Positions 33,490 to 47,100 of a stretch of DNA of 64,000 nt are shown piece by piece (the first letter of the stretch is position 1; every line of letters begins with the position of its first letter). The position numbers were made by a program, and so were the translations under genes. Below the pieces are notes generated by a model, which was not told the DNA's origin, did not search any database, and saw nothing but the letters and a program-made list of their open reading frames with translations. Source of the stretch: Clavelina lepadiformis (lineage: Eukaryota; Chordata; Ascidiacea; Aplousobranchia; Clavelinidae); assembly GCF_947623445.1 (NCBI RefSeq), contig NC_135240.1, positions 10,106,001 through 10,170,000 of the forward strand. Direction: 5' to 3'.

Positions 33490-35076
33490 TGTGTATTCCT
33501 TTCAAGATCCTGGAGAAACTGATCTACGCCCGTGTCGAACCTATTATAGACCCACTGCTCCCTCAAGAGAAGCTGGATTTCGACACGGAAGATGAACCGT
33601 GGACCAAGTTACTCTCTTGACTCAAGAAATCGAGGACAGCTTCTCGGCTAAGAAAAAAAACAGGTGCTGTGTTTGTCGATCTCACAGCTGCCTATAATAC
33701 CGTCTGGCACCGCGGCCTCACCTGCAAGCTTTTGCGCCTACTGCCGGACAGGCACATGGTTTCCCTAATCATGGAACTTGTCCGAAATCGCAGTTTCACC
33801 CTCATCACAGGTGATGGCACAAAAAGCAGATTGCGACGCCTGCGAAATGGTGTCCCACAGGGATCAGTCCTGGCTGAGGCTGGCTCCCCTCCTTTTCAAC
33901 ATCTACACGCACGACCTGCCAGAAACAATTGCCAAAAAGTTTGCTTACGCCGATGATTTGGCAATTATGCATAGAGCAGAAAACTGGCAGGAGTTGGAGG
34001 GGTCCCTAACCCAGGACATGACAACCATATCCACTTATCTCCAGAAATGGAAGCTGAAGCTCAGTGTAACGAAAACGGTGACGGCTGCCTTCCACCTCCA
34101 CAACAAGGAGGCACAACGTGAGATCAACATCACTGTTGATGGACGTCCTCTCCCTTTCACTGCCGAACCAACATACCTCGGCATAAAACTGGATAGGACA
34201 CTCACGTTTCGTCGACACCTGGAGTCACTTCGCAAACAACTAACAACACGCGTTGGGCTTTTGAGAAGACTGGCAGGATCTAGCTGGGGTGCTGGATGCA
34301 CAACACTTCGCACAGCTACCATGGCTTTGGTCCACTCTGCCACCGAGTACTGCACACCAGCTTGGTGTCATAGTGCTCACACTCGTCTCATAGATAAGCC
34401 GATAAATGACGCTCTGCGCTTAGTGACTAGATGCCTGCACCCCACACCAATAGACAACCTGTTTGTCCTAGCAGGTATCCACTCATCTGAGCTTCGCCGC
34501 AAGAGAACCACACTGTCTCTAGCACGCCGAGCCCTGGAGCCTGGGCATCTTCTGCATAACCGGCTCCTGTCTCCTCCACTTAGAGGACACCGGCAGCTTA
34601 AGTCGAGGCACCCATTTGTCCCTGCTGCATTGGATTTACTGAATGAATTTAACCAGTCAACCACCAATGTGGCAAGCTGGGTGGATTACAAATGGAGCAT
34701 GGAGTGGCAAGAAAACTCCTCCAGACTCCATGGCTACATTTCGAAGGCCAGCACATCACCACCGGGAATGCATTTTCCCAGGTGTGCTTGGACCAAGCTC
34801 AATCGCCTTAGAACTGGCGTTGGCCTCTTCCGCTCAATTATGCACAAATGGGGTACGGCTCCATCTGCGGCCTGTGAGTGTGGTGCAGAAGAGCAGACTG
34901 CAGACCACGTCATAACATCTTGTCCCACCTACCGCCATCCTTGTGGAAACCGTGGTCTGACAATAATGGATGAAAACCTGGTCAGCTGGCTAACAAACAC
35001 CTGCCCTACAATATGAGGTTTTTGTTCCCTCTCTGAAACTAAAGAACCATCTACTCCACACGAAGAAGAAGAAGTA
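33490..35076 (+). mobile_element. 5'-truncated, decayed LINE (CR1/Jockey-like) reverse transcriptase
   Basis: Begins inside the reverse transcriptase (KILEKLIYARVEPIIDPLL) and continues with FVDLTAAYNTVWHRGL, NGVPQGSVLA, PLLFNIYTHDLP, the catalytic FAYADDLAIMH, and a long C-terminal region ending with a cysteine patch (CECGAEEQTADHVITSC) and stop near 35016. The 3' end has a GAAGAAGAAG tail typical of LINEs. Lesions: an in-frame TGA near 33596, a frame change near 33650, and a 10-bp duplication near 33885 that shifts the frame between GSVLA and PLLF. The part after 33885 is still open for about 370 codons, so decay is recent. Base composition is clearly more GC-rich than the flanks. Confidence 0.92.
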
Positions 35077-36172
35077 AATCTTATCTAGTCAGCAATGAAG
35101 TCAGCGTATTGGCGTTGACAGGTGATTGAAAATTCAATTTAGCATGATTTCTAATTATTGTACTTATAAGAAATACAAAGTCTATCGATAGATAGTCTTC
35201 AACTGTCGTCCAAGTTTTACAGCAGTTTTATAATACATTAACTATAGCGCATATTTTACTTTAGGGGCTGTAGGCCCATCCGAAGCCCTATCTTAAACAA
35301 TGCAAAGTACCATTTTTCAATTTGAATTTGCTTCTAAACAAGCCCGGTCACTTCGCTGAGTTTTTGTATCCGCCGAGATGTAGGGCAAAAGGACTTAATG
35401 CAGCATTTTGAGCAAATTCTCGTATCTGGAATTCTTACACCAAATGTTTCAACTTTTTTTCTTGTATTTTTCCAAAAAATCAGCCAAAGAGCCTTAACTT
35501 TAAATCAACACAAAAACGTCAACTTCAGCCTGAACCTACACTCTGCACACGCCATAACAAAAACAACAGCAAACCTTCACAGATTAAGGTCACGTGCGCA
35601 CTGGACCGGTACTATTGATGCTTTTTTTATAGTGACGTCTTGCATATACGACCTTCGTCACGATCGCCGAGTTGCCGTTTTAAAACTGCTCAAAATGGTA
35701 CTACAGGCCCTTTAGCCAATTCGGAAGGGTTTGTTTTGACATAACGGAGACAAACAAATGGACAAGTCTGTAAATTTGAATCTCATTTTTATTGTAAATT
35801 TATAAAACTTTTACGTTACCTCGATAAAATATAAGTATTATGTTTTATAAAATAAAGATAGAAAAAATTTTCACAAAAGCTTAAAACCGATTAAATGCAC
35901 ACACAGTGAAATCTTACAAATTTTACTACATTACAAGTCTATGGAAATATTTAAAACAGTCGTAATTCCAAAACAAGAAAGCATAAGACAGATTTAAAAT
36001 GTATATTAACGTTAATGCAATTTTGAATTTTTGAATTTTAAGCAGTAACCTACAACGTACCCAGCTGGCCAAAAATACTAAAATCACACTTACACCAAAG
36101 CACATCATGACCGAACGCATTATTTTATTTCAAAAATCAAATCGAGTTTTTAACTATCTTATCTCATATTCA
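35077..36172. other. Intergenic between LINE and CFAP47 3' end
   Basis: About 1.1 kb; no gene, repeat edge or RNA recognised. The open frame at 35398-35715 has no domain. Confidence 0.5.
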
Positions 36173-36178
36173 TTTATT
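36173..36178 (-). terminator. Possible CFAP47 polyadenylation signal overlapping the stop
   Basis: On the minus strand AATAAA overlaps the TAA stop of the last exon; further TTTATT (plus strand) sites follow within 60 bases. Confidence 0.4.
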
Positions 36179-39100
36179 GTGTAGTTATCCTGTTAAGCAA
36201 CCGCGTTCCTTTGATAGGCGATGAGACCGCCGTTGCATTCAACCTCAAATTTTTGCGGACGTAGTTGACTCGTGGCCGTTGCGCTATGGCACGGGGTCTA
36301 GAGGGAGTTGTGTGGAGGATGGTTGAGGATACGTTAGGAACCCGGTACTCTGGCGTTACACCCTTAACGTCATAGGTCCATTGCATATCAAGGGTCTAAC
36401 AAAACACGCACCGATTCAGTCACGGACTTGTGCATTTACATCTATTTCTGTTGAGGTAACTTCTCTTTGCGAATGACAGAATATACCAAAACATTCCATA
36501 CCTGGACAATGAGCCTCGCCTTGTAGAAGCGACCGTACATATTGGGAGTGAAAGTGACCGATAGTCGAGTGCCGCTTGTGCCTTGCGGCTGCAACTCGCC
36601 TGTCGCTGGCGACACACTGAATTCCAAATCACTTCCGTTCACAAAGAAAGCGTTGAAAGGTGTGGGATGTCTGCAATGATATAACAACACGTTATATATG
36701 ATTCATTAGCACACTAAGTGACACAGCAATGTGCTTTGCGAAACCATAAACTCTATTAAAACTGACCACAATCGCATAAAATCGTTTTAGAAATTTTAGC
36801 TTGTTTAAGTTTAGGTAAAAAGTTACGGAAACTGCTGTAAGACAATATTTTACCTAAGCAAGGAGGGTAAAGCCCTCGATATCATGATATCTTACTTGGA
36901 GTGACTGTAAAGCAGGAAACTGACTGTTGACCCCTTGCCCAATCCAGCAGCCTCAACGTATATGACGTCATCAGGCGGGGGTTCTGAAGCACGTATAGAA
37001 AGCGGGAAGCTCCATACACCACCTGTTGCTGAGGCCACAGTCAAACAGACAGTGTAACTACAAGAAGAAAAGTATAATGCCGCGGTTAAGTCTTTTTAAT
37101 AGAAATGGTCGCCGCAACTGCAGGTTAGCAATAACATTCTTGGCTACTTCCATTAACTACATCAAAAACGGTAACTTTCGGTTTTTTATAAGAAATCGTA
37201 CAGATCTATTTTTGGAAAGCTATAAAGCTAGTCTGGGTCAAATGAAAGTTAAGAACAATGTCTCAATTGTTTCGGTCAGGTTCAGTTCTTTGTTGTGTTG
37301 GTTTTAAATTAGTTTCAATGTTCTGCAGTAGTAAACCCCAATTCTGTTGTTTTCTAAACTAAAACAAAAATTCGGCGGTTGCTAAGTGAAAATTTATTCA
37401 AAACAAATTCATGTTTTGATGAATTAACAAACTCTTCGAGAAAATTTTGCAATAAATTTCGTGGTTCATCTTAGAAAACTAAACGAAGGACAAGTACTGG
37501 AAGGCCCAGCCCAAACTTTTATGAAACATGCGTTAGTCTATATAAAGACACACTGAATTAGGCCTACACTTCTTTTGGACTTACTTCATGGGCCTGAATG
37601 GTGAAAATACGAGGTTAAAGACGAGAACAACCATCCCGGTGTGAGGGTTTCGCTGCTTTCTTACCAAGCTCACCGCAAGAGCTTGTTCAATCTGCTGACG
37701 AACGTCACCGTGTTCAGGATAGTCAATCGCGTAAGAAAACTCCTCGGCAATGGAATGCCCTGTATTGTACACAACGTATGAAAAGTGAAAAACTCGATAA
37801 CAGTTTTTCACTGCAGTAACATATACATGTTACTGCAAATACATTACGCAAATTACTGGGTGAGTTTTTTTGACTTAGTTCAAAGATTTCTGAAAACAAA
37901 AAGGTGTGAAAATGAACAGCAATCAACTGGTAGGCTTATTTTATTTTACCAACCTTCCACAACCACGCCTTCGTTTTTCGCCGCAGATCGTTGTCTATCG
38001 AGAGGAGTGACGGCGCGCAACTTAGTAAGATCGTGCCCGGATGCGGAACTCGGTACAGCACCAGTCAAGGTCACCTCAAGGCGTTCCTCGATTCGACTCC
38101 TCGCTTGACACTGCAGGATCGCTTCTGTACCGAAATATACAGCTTTAATGCTAAATATGTATTTGCGCGGAATGTTGATAGGCTATAGTAAACCCACAAT
38201 ATGCAATCAATCAAAGTATACCTTTTGTCTCTTTGGAACGTACTTCTGGTATACCGTGGACGGGGAATACCCACCGTATTGCCTTCACACTTCCGTCGTC
38301 CGCCCTGCTAAGAGGACCCATTTCGGTTTCCGCCGTGAAACGACCGAGACCTGAACGAGATGATTGATGTTGAGCAAACTCAAGAATGGTCGAGTAAGTG
38401 AGCTTCAGTGAAGTGAACATGACTCGGTTTTATTCTCACCAGTGAAGTCCTCCATTCCAGCATTCTCTTCAGGCCAAGCTTCTCCGTCATCTCTACTCAG
38501 TGAGATGGACAAGGCTCCTTCGTGACGTCGCATCTGCGTCATTGAATACGTGAAAAAACTTTTGGGTAATTAAACATTAAGCAGTAACACAGACAATTTC
38601 AAATATTTACACAAAGTTGCTTTTCACGAGTATTACTAGTCGTACGTTTGAACGTTTGATGTTTAACTGAAAAGATAGTCAGGAGCAAAAAAATCGAGTA
38701 CTGTAATTGCACGCCAACTGCGTCGTATATCATACCACATACTTTTCCAGCAAGCAAGCAACGCTGCAAGTTTATTTCGCCACAAAACTTACCTTGTCAG
38801 GAGAAAAGGTGAAAGGTATGTCCAAAGTTTGCCGAGGTTCGAGCCGGATGTTTGTGGTGTGTTTGAGGAGAAGACAGAAAGCTGAATCAACAGTGATGTT
38901 GTTCCTGTCAAGTAATATCATAAGAAGATTAACAAGCGCATTCAGTGGCGACAAAGGAAAGCAGATAATAATTCAATTTAAATTGACATATAATATAGGT
39001 GAACTTGCTAGTTATACACAAGCTCCCCTATTAGTGGCAAACTTTTAAATACCTATCGCTGTTTAGGTTCAATTACTGTTGAAGATAGTCGGTTTAGTCT

Positions 39101-41127
39101 AGGCTAAATGAAGACGCTTATTATCTTAAATTGCAGGAATGTTGACGGAAATGAAAGTACCTAATGACGGATGCCGAAATGCTGTTCATTGTGTGATCAC
39201 TGTCGCTAAGGTTGACATCAACCAAAACAGGAGCATCAGTTGGGTTGCGGAACGGGAGTATAAGTGAAGTACTCGAGCCCACACCGGCACTCACACTGAG
39301 TGGTTCCATGGTCTGTGGTGCGAGTCCTCTTCCACTAACGAGATAGCATACCTCGCCAAGCTGCTTGCTCTTGAAAGTAACTGAAACGGAAAGGCGTTTG
39401 GTAAAAACAAAAGTTTAATGCGGACCACGTCATGAAAGACTATGTAGAGAACTGAAAAGAGTTTGGTTCAGAAGAGTATAACAACCAGTTCCACAGCCAA
39501 ACAATCTCTTTCCAAAGGCGAAATACAATAGATACAAACAATAATTCACACGACAAAGCCATAAAAAATACATTGATAACTTCCATTTAAATAAATGAAT
39601 TTGCAACCGTATTTTTAGGATTAATCGAGAGAGTTTTATTCCCAGGCCAAAGAGTTTCAATTATTTTATTCTTACTTGTAGTTTGATGGCTGGCAGCACC
39701 CAAGTTTGTCGGCATAAATTGTACAGGAATTTCCATCTTCGATTGGGCTGGTATTTTGAAAAGAAGTTTTGGATTGTCAGAATCGACTGAAACTGACGAA
39801 AATAAAGGAATATCCAAAGAAAAATTCACATTGTTGCTTAAACCGGCTTCCACTGTCATGGTCTCATCGGTTGTATTGGACAATGTGATATACTGTCTTG
39901 TCCAACGACCTTGTATGTTGCAAAACAAAAAGTTATTCTTAGTGTCACATTGAAATAGGGATACAAAAAGTTACTGTGAAGCGTTCATATTTTAAAGTTG
40001 CAAGTTATTTAATAAATTAATACAGCCCAATATTCAAAGTAAAATAGTAGCAACAGTGGCATAATGAAACAAATACTGAAATAAAACATACAACATTTCA
40101 AGAATTTTCATCCGGACTTACCCAAATGACATTCCATTGCGGGTAGGTGCTTCGGGGACGGTGGAACACAGTCAAATTTAAGTTTGTACCAAAACTCTCC
40201 TGTGTGCGGACTACAAAATATCACTGAGCCTTCTGCTCTACCGACCTCACGCGGCTGATAACGAAGCCTGTACACTGCCGGTATTCTTGGCGCAAGAACA
40301 AACTTGGCGTCTCCTTCAACTAAATCTGCAATGATGTCCACCTGTACATGAACAAAACTGAATGGAACGGAACGAGTTCTGCTAGTAAACATACAGTAGA
40401 TTTTTTAGAAAATTAAGAACGGGAAAACCCACGCACACGCAAACAAGAAACGTAAATGCAGAGAGGGAAAGTTTGGGGTCAAATCAAAATTGAAGGCTGA
40501 GTTAGATGATGACTAACAGAACAAAATAAATAGTAAAAAATTTGAATGTTGTCTTTGTTATGGCCACTCACATCATACTCAACGCGTTCTCCGGATGGAT
40601 TTTTGACGGGTATTTCTATCTCCTTCACTCCCTGCACTGGACACTCGACGTTGATTACGTCAACGGGATCAGCAGGTTCAGCCTGAACTTCTATAGAATA
40701 CCACACTCTGCAAAAAGAAACACCACAAAACATGTATAATCGCAGTATCAATTTGACCCAAATTCATTTATAGGCAGTTTCCTATTTATTTTTTGGGGAC
40801 TTTCTGGCCTATTTCGCGCCAATACATACACTTTTATGGACAGCTGCTAAAAACACAACATCAGCAAAATGAAACAATTGCAAGCAACCTGTAACCGCTC
40901 AAACCAGTGACTTGGCTGGATTGTGGTGTAAGAAACGATGGTGTCTTAGACTCGTATCCTTGCGTCTGAGACTGGTCAGTACTGACAAGGTCATCTTTGT
41001 CCGAGTCGCTGTCGTCTTTATCGAAACTCCTCGCCTTTTCCATGTCATCGACAGTGAACGCAAGCATGCCTGTTGTGACGCCACGTTGCCATGGTAACAG
41101 AGTGAATTTATACTCAGCCGTTTCGCC
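36174..41127 (-). CDS. CFAP47: CFAP47 exons 44-56: C-terminal ASH/MSP domains and tail
   Basis: Exons 40889-41127, 40572-40707, 40122-40341, 39676-39909, 39161-39380, 38793-38904, 38440-38533, 38222-38350, 37954-38121, 37585-37759, 36896-37057, 36502-36670, 36174-36395. Exon 44 contains an acidic insert (DKDDSDSDKDDL). Later exons give LSNTTDETMTVEAGLSNNV (47), CQARSRIEERLEVTLTGAV (52) and the conserved closing segment NYVRKNLRLNATAVSSPIKG (56). The stop is at 36174-36176. Confidence 0.9.
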
Positions 41128-44100
41128 CTACATAAAGGAAAATAGATAGGTAATGAGGAGTTGATTTATTGACTACAATTTTTACAATATTAACTTATAT
41201 ACTGAAGTGTAGAAGATAGCAATTACCGCGTATCCTTATTGTAACACATTTCGCTTTGCTGAAGCAACCGCACGAGCTTTTACACGTTTATCAAAGTTCG
41301 TTAAAAACTATTATTATTTCTAAAAAAATTATTTTTTGTAAAGACCTATCTTACCTTAAGCACAGTTACCAGCGCATCTCCTTCCAAGCATGGAATGTCG
41401 GTCATAACTTTGTAGGTGAGTTTATGTGGGGCGTAGTTAGGTACGGTAACAGTGCGCGTAGTAGCTTCTCTGCACTTGCACGGTACAATGATGTGTTCGA
41501 GCGATAGCGGGCTCTCTCCCACTCCGAAAAGGTTGAACAGATGTTCCGTGCCGTCATATCTGAAATGAACATTATCATCAGCTATCAGTAACTAAGCTCA
41601 AGCTCATAAGTTAAAATGTTCATTGTGTTACAAAGCTTCTGTTTTCAGTGAAATGATGATGTTTATAAATACTGTTTTGTATAGGTACAGATACAATATT
41701 GTAAGAGCATATACGCTAGAAGTTTTGAGATTTTTATTAATTTCCAACTGACTGTCAGTGAACAATATTTAAGCAGTGCCAGAATACCTGGTTTGTATTA
41801 TTAGCCTTCCTGCAACCGTGCACTCATAATGAGGTTTAAACATGAGCTTGTAGTATGCAGTTTGGCCAGCTTTTGCAAATAAGTATTTGGGACCTTCAAA
41901 ACCGTCCGCTTCCACAATACAATCCATTTTCCAATCTTGTTTGGTCGTATTTTGCTGCACAAAAATTACACATTTGCGTAGCCTTACAATTTTTACTTTT
42001 CTCACAAAAATTCTCTACAGCAAGTACAAATTTTACTACGATCCACAAAAAGTGAGCGGGATTTCACTTACTATTGGGATTGACTGGGTTATGCTTTGAT
42101 GAGCCGGAGCATGAAAATCGAGGCGGGCTGTGGTACCGACAGAATTGACAGTGCATTCCACTCGATAGACCCTGACATCGTTTGGCGATTTAAGGGCAAT
42201 GTCACAAGGATAGTGACCAGGACCTTTGGGTGTGAAACGAACTTCAAGAGGAACAATTCCGTCGTCCTAAAAAGTTTGCAAAAAAATAGATTCGCATGCT
42301 GCTTGTCATGCTAAAATATATGTCACAGTATTATTGGGAAGGGGAGTTAGACATTTTGCGAATAGTAAAGAGCTTTAGCACAATACTCTGACCTGTGAAA
42401 GCTTCAGAAACAAAACTATGCGGTGTATGTCGCAAACTAAACTTGCAATACACTAATATTAAAACCTTTTGGAAAAGTTAAAACGTTAATTTACCTGTCT
42501 ATCATTTGGACCAGCATTCATACTGATCATCTCTGTCGCTGGTGGTGGACCAAACGTCATTGGAGAAGGAACGGTGATGGTGGAAGGTACTTCAAACCAT
42601 TCGGACGATGCCTCGACTTTGAAAGTGACACCAGCCGGGCGAGGGGGTGCCGAAGTCGGCGGCATTAGACAGTTTTTTTGGTCTTGTATAAGGTCGTTGT
42701 CTACTAACCCCATTGCTGCAATGGCTGCGGTCACCGTACCACTCTCCAAAGTGCCTATAAAATATTTTGTTAAACTTTCTGGAAGAGATTGGAGGACAAG
42801 GACAACTCAAACGAAATCTATTCAAAGAAAGTGGAAAAACTCTAGCCTAACCTGTCAGACTTCTACGTTCCTGTTCTTTCTTAGACATTCGTTGCTTGGC
42901 AGCGACTCGCAAAGCCCGTTCCTTCGAATCATTGGTCACCGGTATGAGAAGATTTTCCACCAGATTTCCATTGTTTTCGCATTTCCAGTAAACCACACGA
43001 TCGTCACCGCCGAAAAGACCCTTTCCTGTTAAATTAATAAGCTTGAGTTCACACTACAAAATCAAGGGCTTTGTAAAGTTAAAGTAAATTTTCTCAGCAA
43101 AGAATGCTGATGTTGAATCAGTTTCGCCCATTTCGCGAGCTGAAAAGCAGAATCGTTAATGTATAGCTTTAGTTGTCTGACCTCTTCTAGCAGCGGCGGC
43201 GCTAGTTATTCTAACGCTGTGCTTGGATGCAAAATTGAATGGGACGACTGAGGGAAGCGGGAGGGAGGAGACAGCTTCCACTGCGTACAAGAACTCGCCA
43301 ACGTTTTCATCGACCAGAAGAATAGAACAAAACTTCCTTCCGAGAGTAAGTGGCAAGAAATCCAGCTGTAGGAGAAAAATACCAGAAGATGTATTTGAAA
43401 GTAGCAAAGGCTTATATGTTGGAGATATATAACGATGTAGTACAGCTCAGTTTGGGCACATTGCCAGTCAAACGATATGAAAAATATGTCTTTCTGTGGA
43501 CTCTATATCTTAATTTTGAGGCCAGGAATAATCCAAGCCGCGTGAAAAAAATTAAAGCTGCAAAATTAAGATAATTTCTGAAATTTTATTCAATAACAAT
43601 GTCTGGATCAGCCAAAACTCCCAAAATTTTGCCATCGTAATAATTAATTGAAAAAGTTTAATTTTGAGCTATTATATGCTGTGTAGTGAGAATGTTCCGA
43701 TGAAGATGCATTTACGCGTTCCCCTTTTTCGGCAGTTTTATACCCGAAGAGGAGCATGGATCGGACCGACAATGACTGAACAGAGATGGAAAGCGAAATG
43801 AATGTTTATAAGCTTAAAAAAGCACTAACCTGAAGAACTGAAGATTGACCAACGTTCAAACTGATATGAGACTGATGACAGTAAAAAGCAGTTAGCTGTG
43901 ACGTCATCGTAGGCCCGGCTGACGTCACCTTTCCTTCGTCAGGGACATGAAAGTCCTCGGAGGGGGGAGTGGCGGGTGGAAGGCTCTCTTTGGGCTGCCC
44001 ATGGTCAATTCGAGATTTCACCTTCGCAAAGAGCAAACTTGACGTTACATGAAAATATTGTTATTGCTGTAATAATTGTCATTAATAGAATTTATCCAAA

Positions 44101-47100
44101 CCATAACACCAAAAATATTCTCATTACGTTAATGGAAACTTTGGCTACAGCGAAAAAACAACCCTTTACAAACTTGAAAAATATCAACGACTTACCGATT
44201 TAATTCTCGACGAAAGAGTCTTTCTTGTACTTCTTGCGATCCCGTGTCTTCTTCCAATGTCAAGTGGAGATGGAGGTCCGTCACATGATTCGACCAAAAC
44301 TATCCTGAAGGCGCCCGGATTCGGGAACGGATTGGTGATCTGGCGAAAGAAATCATAACAAAAATATATAATAAAATTACGATAACACCTGCCATAATAT
44401 TAATCTTTAACAAAACTGTTAATTAACTTATAGTAATAATAGTCTAATTAAATTATCCCTCTATTACATTAATGGGTTAGTAATAAGATTTGAAACAAAT
44501 GCTTTTCATCACATAAATGTTAAAAAGTTGGTAAAAAGCCAACAAAACATCATAACTCACAGGGACGTCTATCTTTTTAAGCTCATAGCAGGGAGAATCT
44601 GCCCGAATAACCTTGCTTGGATGAATGTCATCAATGGATGTTTTTATTGTAAATACGAGAGTCGAACCAATCGTTCCAGATGGGCGGGAATAACCGAAAA
44701 CAGGGGTATCGCGACGCCCCACCAGAACCAGCACAGCGTCGGCCGGACGAAGGAGGCGGCTTGTGAATTGTACGTCAATGCTGACGTCACCCCTGAAAAA
44801 GAAAATTAGTTGAACTGAATCATAACAACGTAAATTTGCAACACAAAAAAGATGATTCAAATCTATCTTTACTTTTACGTATATTTAGGAAAGTATACCA
44901 GATCATCTACATTTTAAAATCCCGCTAATTATAAGAAAGAAGCGAATTACTTCCGCTTTTCTGTTATTATTGAAACTAACCTCAGGGGAACATTAACTTC
45001 TTCGCCGCCTGGGAGTTTGAAATCGGCCGCGTCTCGACCCGAAATCGATGCGATGTATTTCAGAGCACGAACGCTGGGATTCGTGATGCGCACCTGGGTA
45101 CGAGTTATGCAGAGATGAAGAAAGACAAAGGAAACGTACATAGGTGCAATTCAAGTATGTTTCGAAGCTTGGTAACAAAATACACAACCTGTCGGCGAAC
45201 GGTAGAGTGCAAAGGTCCGACGAAGTGGATTTTGCTTTTCGGCACGTACTGAGGTAAGTTTTGATAGAGATACACGCAAAGCTGAAAGAATGATTTTGAT
45301 TTAAAAGTATACTCTTGCATCCGTAAAGGTCAAATTTCTAATCCAACGCTTACCAGCAGTAGTGCAATGGGATTCGGGTCGGTTATATCTGTTGCTTGTA
45401 CGTCATAATCGATACTAGCCTTCCTCAAAGCTCTCACAAGGATCAACGTATTGTGCAAACATTGCTCAGGGCTGGCTGGTGCGGTGTACATCTCGCTGAA
45501 ATACTCGTTTATCTGGTGCATGTATAGAGGATGAAGTAAGCAACTAAGTAAGTATGTTGGGGAAATAAGACGGACAGTAAAATATTGTTACATAATATAT
45601 AGGCATCAAAACCAGGTTACCGTAAAACCTCTATTTCACCGCCATAACGCTCTATTTTTCAACTCTTGTTTAAAAGTGGCGTTCTATTAGAGGTGACGTT
45701 CAATTAGAGGTTGGCGCTCTATTTTTCGACTAGCTGGTCAGAATTTTGAAATAAAGTTTATTAATGAAAATAAAAAACACCAAACACATTTACCGGTATA
45801 TACAGGTAATTAAGTGGCGTTCAATTAGAGGGAGGCGTTCTATTTTTCAACCCTTCTTTAAAAGTGGCTTTCTATTAGAGGTGGCGTTCAAATAGAGGTG
45901 GCGCTCAAATAGAGGTTTTACGGTAATAACAGTTTGTTTTAGTCAAACACGTTTTGCTGTTGCTGTGAAAAAAATAAAAATGAAAACACTTAATATACAA
46001 GTGCTAGAAATGAAACAAGTCAAGCATAGAGTGAACTTGATCCACAGCTGAACTAGTTTAAAAATTAAGATTTAATTGTGGCTCATCGTATGCCTTTCCG
46101 CTTCTTGTGAATGTCGTTGTGAATAATGACCAATCGGATCTTTTTGCGCGTCACATACACACTAAAAAGCGACACTGTGTGCATTGAGTATTTGAATTTA
46201 CTTACCAGCCATGGACAGTAGGCAGAGACAACTGCAGCTAGAACAAGTCCATCCAACAAATCGTAGTCAAAGTTGACGACCCAACGTGAGGGCGGGAGGC
46301 CTCCCTTGCATTTTTCAGACGGCAAGTATCTGCGATTACCCCAGACTATATGCCGCTGCTGGCCATAATGATGATTTAGCCAAGCCAGTACAATGCGCTC
46401 CCCAACACTGAAATGCAGATACGGTGAAGGCTAGCTTAATGAAAAGGTCTTGGCCAAGTTTATTCATCTCAAAATTGATTATTACAAGCAATATAGTGTC
46501 TAAAATATTCACCAACGTTGCAAGTATGTATTTTAAAAGGTGGTGGAGCGTAATTACGATGAGCAGCTGCATAAAATTCAGTTAACATCAACGAAAAATA
46601 CCTGTATACGTTGCTGACCAAGGGATTAACGTTTATTTTCGGCATAGAAACTCCTTTGTGGATAGGTTTCATTTTGTTGTATTGTGACGGCGTGATACGA
46701 GAGAGTACCAACACCTGAAATGGGGAAGGTTACCTAATAATATGTGTATAGCCACGGCTTGGATCTTACACATTTTCACGAAGTATATCAAAGATTTCAC
46801 AAATTTTTCTGCTCCTTGACATAAGACCAGGGAGTCGAACCGCAGCGGAAAACGGTTTATCTCCTGTTCAGGTTTTACTAAATTTTATTTTACCGGTTCT
46901 GCTCCGGTTCAGGTTTGCATCGGATGCACGCATTCATTCCGCTCCGGGTTTAGGTTCAGCCAACTTGCTTGTATACGGTTCGCTCTGGGTTCGAATGAAA
47001 TTATCCAGCTGATCATTTTGTTTTATTTTTTCAACTATACTGCCCAAGTAGCAATTCATTAGCTCAAGGAATTTAATCATGAGTGAGGTAAAGGTTTTCC

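Noticed and set aside
34035..34355. Minus-strand frames in the LINE
   Set aside because: Antisense shadows caused by the GC-rich coding strand; no recognisable product.
33669..35016. Host gene encoding a reverse transcriptase
   Set aside because: Frameshifts, an in-frame stop, 5' truncation and a GAA-repeat tail identify it as a decayed LINE.
40912..41097. Plus-strand frames within the CFAP47 region as genes
   Set aside because: They mirror minus-strand CFAP47 exons, which have consistent phases and family matches.
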